Of a stretch of DNA of 64,000 nucleotides, positions 60,215 to 64,000 are shown one piece after another. Under the pieces are notes generated by a model. It made no database searches, had not been told where the DNA came from, and was given only the letters and a program-made list of their open reading frames with translations. The number at the start of each line of letters is the position of its first letter. The stretch's first letter is position 1. Both the position numbers and the translations under genes were made by a program. Source of the stretch: Palsa-513 sp050010595 (GTDB lineage Bacteria; Actinomycetota; Thermoleophilia; Solirubrobacterales; Solirubrobacteraceae); NCBI GenBank assembly GCA_050010595.1, contig JBEKKS010000002.1:1-64000 (forward strand), in the 5' to 3' direction.

Positions 60215-61114
60215 GTGCCAGCAACTCAACGCGAAGTCCGCACTCGGATCGCGAGCTTCCGCAACATCGAGAAGATCACGCGTGCGATGGAGGCCGTCTC
60301 GGCGGCCCGCCTGCGCCGCGCCGAGCAGCGGATCGCCGCACTGCGTCCCTACGCCGACGCGCTGCGACTGATGACCCGGCGCGCGGCACTGGACGCCGGC
60401 GGCGAGATTCGCCGCGTGCCCCTGCTCGCGACGCGCGAGGGGGAGCAACGCGTCGCGATCCTGCTCGTCACCGCCGACCGCGGCCTCGCGGGCGCGTTCA
60501 ACTCGCAGATCATCCGTGCCGGCATCGCCCTCGGCGGCGATCTCGAGCACGATGGACGCCAACCGGTCTGGTATGCGAGCGGGCGCCGCGGCGTCTCGTC
60601 GTTGACGTTCCGCGGACGCGCGCTCTCCGGCTCCTATGGCGGCTTCACCGACCGCCCGTCCTACGCCGATGCGCGCCACATCGCCGACAACGTGATCTCT
60701 GCGTTCCTCGACAAGGAGGTGGACCGCGTCGAGATCATCTACAACGCCTACGTCTCGCCGCTGACCCAACGGGTGACGCGCGAGACGTTGCTCCCGGCGT
60801 CGGCCGCGGCTGTCGCCGGCGCGGCTGAAGCGGAGGTGCAGCCCGAGCGTCGGCGTGGGTCCGCCGAGTACGAGCCTGAGGCCGGTGATCTCCTGCGTCA
60901 GCTCGTCCCGCACTACATCGAGATATCGATCTACCGGGCCCTGCTCGAGTCGGCGGCATCCGAGCACGGTGCCCGGATGACGGCGATGCGCAGCGCCACG
61001 GACAACGCCGCGGAGCTGATCAAGGATCTCGCGCTCGAGATGAACCGGGCGCGCCAGGCCGAGATCACACAGGAAATCTTGGAAGTCGTCGCCGGCGCCG
61101 GATCGCTGGTCTGA
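60215..61114 (+). CDS. atpG: ATP synthase subunit gamma
   Basis: A 299-aa central-stalk protein. N-terminal coiled coil REVRTRIASFRNIEKITRAMEAVSA and C-terminal RMTAMRSATDNAAELIKDL mark the two ends of the shaft; VTADRGLAGAFN is the nucleotide-like middle motif. There is a polar insert (about 200-225, QPERRRGSAEYEP) before the C-terminal helix. GTG start at 60215. Confidence 0.95.
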   Translation: MPATQREVRTRIASFRNIEKITRAMEAVSAARLRRAEQRIAALRPYADALRLMTRRAALDAGGEIRRVPLLATREGEQRVAILLVTADRGLAGAFNSQIIRAGIALGGDLEHDGRQPVWYASGRRGVSSLTFRGRALSGSYGGFTDRPSYADARHIADNVISAFLDKEVDRVEIIYNAYVSPLTQRVTRETLLPASAAAVAGAAEAEVQPERRRGSAEYEPEAGDLLRQLVPHYIEISIYRALLESAASEHGARMTAMRSATDNAAELIKDLALEMNRARQAEITQEILEVVAGAGSLV

Positions 61115-61152
61115 GCAGACGGCCCCAGCAACGCAAGAGGAGCGACAACTAC

Positions 61153-62628
61153 ATGCCAGCAGCCGCCAAGCCGAAGCAGCCCGCCAAGGCCAAGCAGAAG
61201 CAGAACGTAGGACGCATCGAGGAGATCCAAGGCGTCGTCATCGAGGCCGTCTTCGAGGACCATCACCTCCCGGAGATCAACCACGCGATCACGGTTGCGC
61301 GCGGGAGCGGCTCCGAGGAGGTCGAGGGAATCGCTGCGAGCGCCGACGCGTGGATCGTGTGCGAGGTGCAACAGCATCTCGGCGATGACCGCGTGCGCGC
61401 GGTCGCGATGGACTCGACCGACGGCATCTCGCGGGGCGCCGAGGTGATCGACACGGGCGCCCCGATCACCGTTCCGGTCGGGGAGGCCACGCTCGGGCGG
61501 ATCTTCAACGTGCTCGGTGAGCCGATCGATCTGCTCGATGACCTGCCGAAGGACGTTGAGCGCCGGCCGATTCATCAGGCTGCGCCGCCCGTCGACGAGC
61601 TGACGACGACGACCGAGATGTACGAGACGGGGATCAAGGTTGTCGACCTCCTCGCGCCGTACGCGAAGGGCGGCAAGGTCGGCCTGTTCGGCGGCGCCGG
61701 GGTCGGCAAGACGGTGCTGATCCAGGAGCTGATCCGCAACCTCGCCGAAGAGCACGGCGGACTGTCCGCCTTCTGTGGTGTCGGTGAGCGCTCGCGCGAG
61801 GGCAACGACCTCTGGCTCGAGATGAAGGAGTCGGGCGTCCTCGATAAGACGATGCTCGTCTTCGGTCAGATGAACGAGCCGCCGGGGGCACGTATGCGCG
61901 TCGCGCTGTCCGGCCTGACGATGGTCGAGTACTACCGCGACAAGGGCCAGGACGTGCTGCTCTTCATCGACAACATCTTCCGGTTCGTCCAGGCCGGCTC
62001 CGAGGTCTCGGCGCTGCTCGGCCGGATGCCGTCGCAGGTCGGCTACCAGCCGACGCTCGAGACCGAAATGGGCCAGTTGCAGGAGCGGATCACTTCCACG
62101 CGAGCAGGCTCGGTCACGTCGATCCAGGCGATCTACGTCCCCGCTGACGACCTGACCGACCCGGCGCCGGCAGCGGTATTCGCGCACCTCAACGCGACGA
62201 CGACGCTCTCGCGTCAGATCGCGGAAAAGGGCATCTACCCCGCGGTCGATCCGCTTGACTCCACCTCCACGATCCTCAAGCCCGACATCGTCGGCGAGGA
62301 CCACTTTCGCGTCGCCACGCGCGTCAAGGAGATCCTCCAGCGCTACAAGGAGCTCCAAGACATCATCGCGATCCTTGGCATCGACGAGCTCTCGGACGAG
62401 GACAAGATCACGGTGCAGCGGGCGCGCAAGGTCGAGCGCTTCCTCTCGCAGCCGTTCCACGTGGCGGAGGCGTTCACCGGCACGCCGGGGGTCTACGTGC
62501 CGATCGACGAGACGGTACGCGGGTTCGATGAGCTGATCTCGGGCAAGTACGACGACCTGCCGGAGAGCGCGTTCTTCCTCAAGGGCACGATCGATCAGGT
62601 AGTCGAGGACGCGAAGCAGAGCCGCTGA
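61153..62628 (+). CDS. atpD: ATP synthase subunit beta
   Basis: A 491-aa catalytic subunit: Walker A GGAGVGKTVLIQELI (about 181-195), Walker B VLLFIDNIFRF, catalytic GERSREGNDLW and the PSQVGYQPTLETEMG motif. A ~18-residue Lys/Ala-rich N-terminal extension (PAAAKPKQPAKAKQKQN) precedes the barrel. Its TGA overlaps the atpC ATG (TGATG). Confidence 0.96.
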   Translation: MPAAAKPKQPAKAKQKQNVGRIEEIQGVVIEAVFEDHHLPEINHAITVARGSGSEEVEGIAASADAWIVCEVQQHLGDDRVRAVAMDSTDGISRGAEVIDTGAPITVPVGEATLGRIFNVLGEPIDLLDDLPKDVERRPIHQAAPPVDELTTTTEMYETGIKVVDLLAPYAKGGKVGLFGGAGVGKTVLIQELIRNLAEEHGGLSAFCGVGERSREGNDLWLEMKESGVLDKTMLVFGQMNEPPGARMRVALSGLTMVEYYRDKGQDVLLFIDNIFRFVQAGSEVSALLGRMPSQVGYQPTLETEMGQLQERITSTRAGSVTSIQAIYVPADDLTDPAPAAVFAHLNATTTLSRQIAEKGIYPAVDPLDSTSTILKPDIVGEDHFRVATRVKEILQRYKELQDIIAILGIDELSDEDKITVQRARKVERFLSQPFHVAEAFTGTPGVYVPIDETVRGFDELISGKYDDLPESAFFLKGTIDQVVEDAKQSR

Positions 62629-63041
62629 TGGCCCACACAAAGTTCCCCTGCGAAGTGCTGACGCCTGAGGGCGAGGTGTTCAACGGCGAGGTCGAGATGA
62701 TCTCGACGCGCACTACGCTCGGTCTGATCGGCATTCTCGCGAACCACTCCCCGCTGCTCGCGCGGCTCGAGCCGACCGAGCTGCGGATCCACCGCGGCGA
62801 GAACGACGTGCTCCGCTACGCGCAGGGTGAGGGGTTCATGCAGATGTCGGACAACCACGCCTTGTTGCTCGTCGAGGAGATAACGGCGGTGGCGGAGCTC
62901 AATCGTCAGGAGCTGCAGGCAGCGCGCGAGACGGCGCAGTCCGACAGTGAGAGCGCCGACCCCGGCAGCGAGGCGGCGGCGCGCGCCGCGCGGGCGCTCC
63001 GCCGCGCGGACGCGTTCCTGAGCATCATCGACGCGGCTTAG
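62628..63041 (+). CDS. atpC: ATP synthase subunit epsilon
   Basis: A 137-aa rotor subunit: N-terminal beta sandwich with GLIGILANHSPLLARLEP (about 33-50) and GEGFMQMSDN, then two C-terminal helices (about 88-137) that can inhibit hydrolysis. The loop between helices holds an Asp/Ser-rich insert (DSESADPGSEAA). Last gene of the operon; a weak hairpin (63050-63067, ggcgcc/ggtgct) follows. Confidence 0.93.
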   Translation: MAHTKFPCEVLTPEGEVFNGEVEMISTRTTLGLIGILANHSPLLARLEPTELRIHRGENDVLRYAQGEGFMQMSDNHALLLVEEITAVAELNRQELQAARETAQSDSESADPGSEAAARAARALRRADAFLSIIDAA

Positions 63042-63333
63042 AAGCTCGGGCGCCACTTCCGGTGCTGACATCCGTTAAGTGTCTATGTGGCTAGCGATCG
63101 CGAAGTCGGGCTGGCCGGGGATCGAGCGGTGCAACGGCGGCGCCCGGCGCCGCGTGGCAGAGCCACGCAAGCCGCACAACGGTGACGCATCCGCGATGTA
63201 CCCGTGCCCCAACGGGGTATCAGCGGCCGCGTCCGGCGAGCGACCTGCCCTACGGGCATAGGCACTGAGCACAAAGGTGGTACTTAGCCCGCGATCAGGG
63301 CGCGTTTATCGGCTTGGCTACCGTGTGGCGAGT
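63042..63333. other. Structured intergenic region before the G1 peptidase
   Basis: No gene is supported. The strand toward the peptidase carries several hairpins: gcgtggc/gccacgc (63152-63168), taccc/ggggta (63199-63219) and tgccc/gggca (63246-63258), and CAACGG occurs three times (63132, 63177, 63210). It may be a structured 5' leader, but I could not match it to a riboswitch family. Confidence 0.4.
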
Positions 63334-64000
63334 ATGCGCTCTCCACGACACGTCGCGATCGCGTTCGCTGCTCTGGTGCTCGCCGTAGCTGTTGCGCCGG
63401 CCGGCGCCTCAGCCGCCCAGTTGCCCGGTCAGGTGAGCACGAACTGGGCCGGCTACGCGGTTGTCACGGGTTCCTCGACGCACGCTTTCGCAAAGCGCTT
63501 CACGACGGTATCCGGCAGCTGGACGCAGCCGACCGCCACGTGTGTCCCCGGCCAGCCGACGTTCTCGGCGTTCTGGGTGGGGCTTGGCGGCTATCGCCAG
63601 TCCTCGCAGTCGCTCGAGCAGATCGGCACGGAGGCCGACTGCAGCCCGAACGGCACGGTCAGCTACTACGCCTGGTACGAGTACGTCCCGGACGGTCCGC
63701 ACACGATCCATGTGATTCCGGTGAATGCAGGCGACACGATCAACGCAACCGTGCACGTCGTCGGTGAGCGCGCCACCGTTTCGCTGACCGACGCGACGAC
63801 TGCAGCGACCTTCACCTATACGAAGGTGATGCGCTCACCCAAGCCCAACGTAGGCGCTGCTGAGTGGATCGCCGAAGCGCCGTCGAACTGCAACCAGAAC
63901 AACTGCACGCCACTCGCGCTGACGGACTTCGGCTCGGTCAACTTCACCAACGCGACGGCGACGTCTGTCGGGAACGATGGCCTGCACACCGGCGTGATCG
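63334..64000 (+). CDS. Secreted peptidase G1 (eqolisin-like), 3' truncated
   Basis: Starts at ATG 63334 and runs off the window after 222 codons. A signal peptide (cleavage near ASAA, ~28) leads to STNWAGYAVV and the eqolisin catalytic glutamine in SGSWTQPTATC (about residue 67), with the glutamate expected in AEWIAEAPS. Cysteines at about 71, 103, 190 and 195 suggest disulfides. Eqolisins are acid-active glutamic endopeptidases, mainly fungal but with many bacterial homologues. The C-terminal end is missing. Confidence 0.85.
   Translation, partial: MRSPRHVAIAFAALVLAVAVAPAGASAAQLPGQVSTNWAGYAVVTGSSTHAFAKRFTTVSGSWTQPTATCVPGQPTFSAFWVGLGGYRQSSQSLEQIGTEADCSPNGTVSYYAWYEYVPDGPHTIHVIPVNAGDTINATVHVVGERATVSLTDATTAATFTYTKVMRSPKPNVGAAEWIAEAPSNCNQNNCTPLALTDFGSVNFTNATATSVGNDGLHTGVI

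Noticed and set aside
60931..62640. 569-aa open frame on the minus strand
   Set aside because: Antisense to atpD and the end of atpG, rich in R/D/L repeats, no recognisable domain.
63042..63333. c-di-GMP (GEMM) riboswitch
   Set aside because: A GACGCA-like stretch and hairpins are present, but the conserved GGCAAACC and final GGTAGC blocks are missing.
1..64000. tRNA, rRNA, CRISPR, IS elements or prophage
   Set aside because: I found no transposase or integrase motif, no regularly spaced repeats and no tRNA-like cloverleaf in the intergenic gaps; a tRNAscan/Infernal run would be needed to be certain.

Overview
The window is chromosomal DNA of a high-GC actinobacterium, most likely of the Thermoleophilia (Solirubrobacterales-like). 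The support is an OpcA-dependent pentose phosphate operon with a transaldolase-glucose-6-phosphate isomerase fusion, a paired ArsA-type ATPase locus, a c-di-AMP riboswitch ahead of an RlpA-like protein, MptB-like GT-C glycosyltransferases, a C-terminally extended ATP synthase alpha subunit, and heavy use of ATGA/GTGA start-stop overlaps. This lineage call is inference. I see no tRNA, rRNA, CRISPR array, insertion sequence or prophage; the window is compact core genome with some accessory regulator/transport units.

Layout. 1-5.3 kb: rhodanese tail, LOG-family hydrolase, GT-C membrane glycosyltransferase, cold-shock protein, msrB with a RibD/DHFR-type reductase, and an MscS channel. 5.4-16 kb: a leftward operon for glucose entry and the whole pentose phosphate pathway (ROK glucokinase, tkt, tal-pgi fusion, gnd, zwf, opcA, pgl, histidine phosphatase), with glpX divergent. 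17-21 kb: RlpA-like secreted protein behind a c-di-AMP riboswitch and a good promoter, then divergent rpoD (with its own strong promoter and hairpin leader) and a lone PilT-type ATPase. 21-29 kb: accessory strip of small regulator/target units (PadR + membrane protein; tandem HTH protein; TetR/SDR; ABC exporter + TetR/SRPBCC; O-methyltransferase; HxlR), several with clear palindromic operators. 28.8-35 kb: unknown 477-aa protein, a pair of ArsA-like ATPases with complementary P-loop defects, then ParA + an FtsZ with a ~98-residue N-terminal extension, and a Lon-N-domain protein.

35.6-40.6 kb: DUF3052 protein and leucyl aminopeptidase; divergent B12-binding protein, etfB and etfA; a secreted CARDB protein. 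40.6-46.9 kb: rpmE, DUF1385 membrane protein, prfA, prmC, tsaC-like, glyA and a WecA/MraY-type sugar-phosphate transferase, mostly with overlapping start/stop codons. 46.9-55 kb: a cell-surface polysaccharide region: three tandem paralogous secreted glycoside-hydrolase-like proteins, a second GT-C enzyme, a GT28 glycosyltransferase fused to a degenerate deacetylase-like domain, a DMT-type transporter and an intact polysaccharide deacetylase. 55-63 kb: BldC/MerR-type small regulator, then the F1Fo ATP synthase operon (frameshifted AtpZ-like ORF, AtpI-like, atpB-E-F-H-A-G-D-C). The window ends inside a secreted G1 (eqolisin) peptidase.

The best candidates for something undescribed are the ArsA-like pair (one subunit lacks the signature lysine, the other lacks the P-loop lysine, which suggests an obligate asymmetric heterodimer), the ParA/N-extended FtsZ unit beside it, and the tandem GH-like triplet with the GT28-pseudodeacetylase fusion. 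Several genes also show a TANNNT-type hexamer 6-8 nt before the start codon, suggesting leaderless transcripts.
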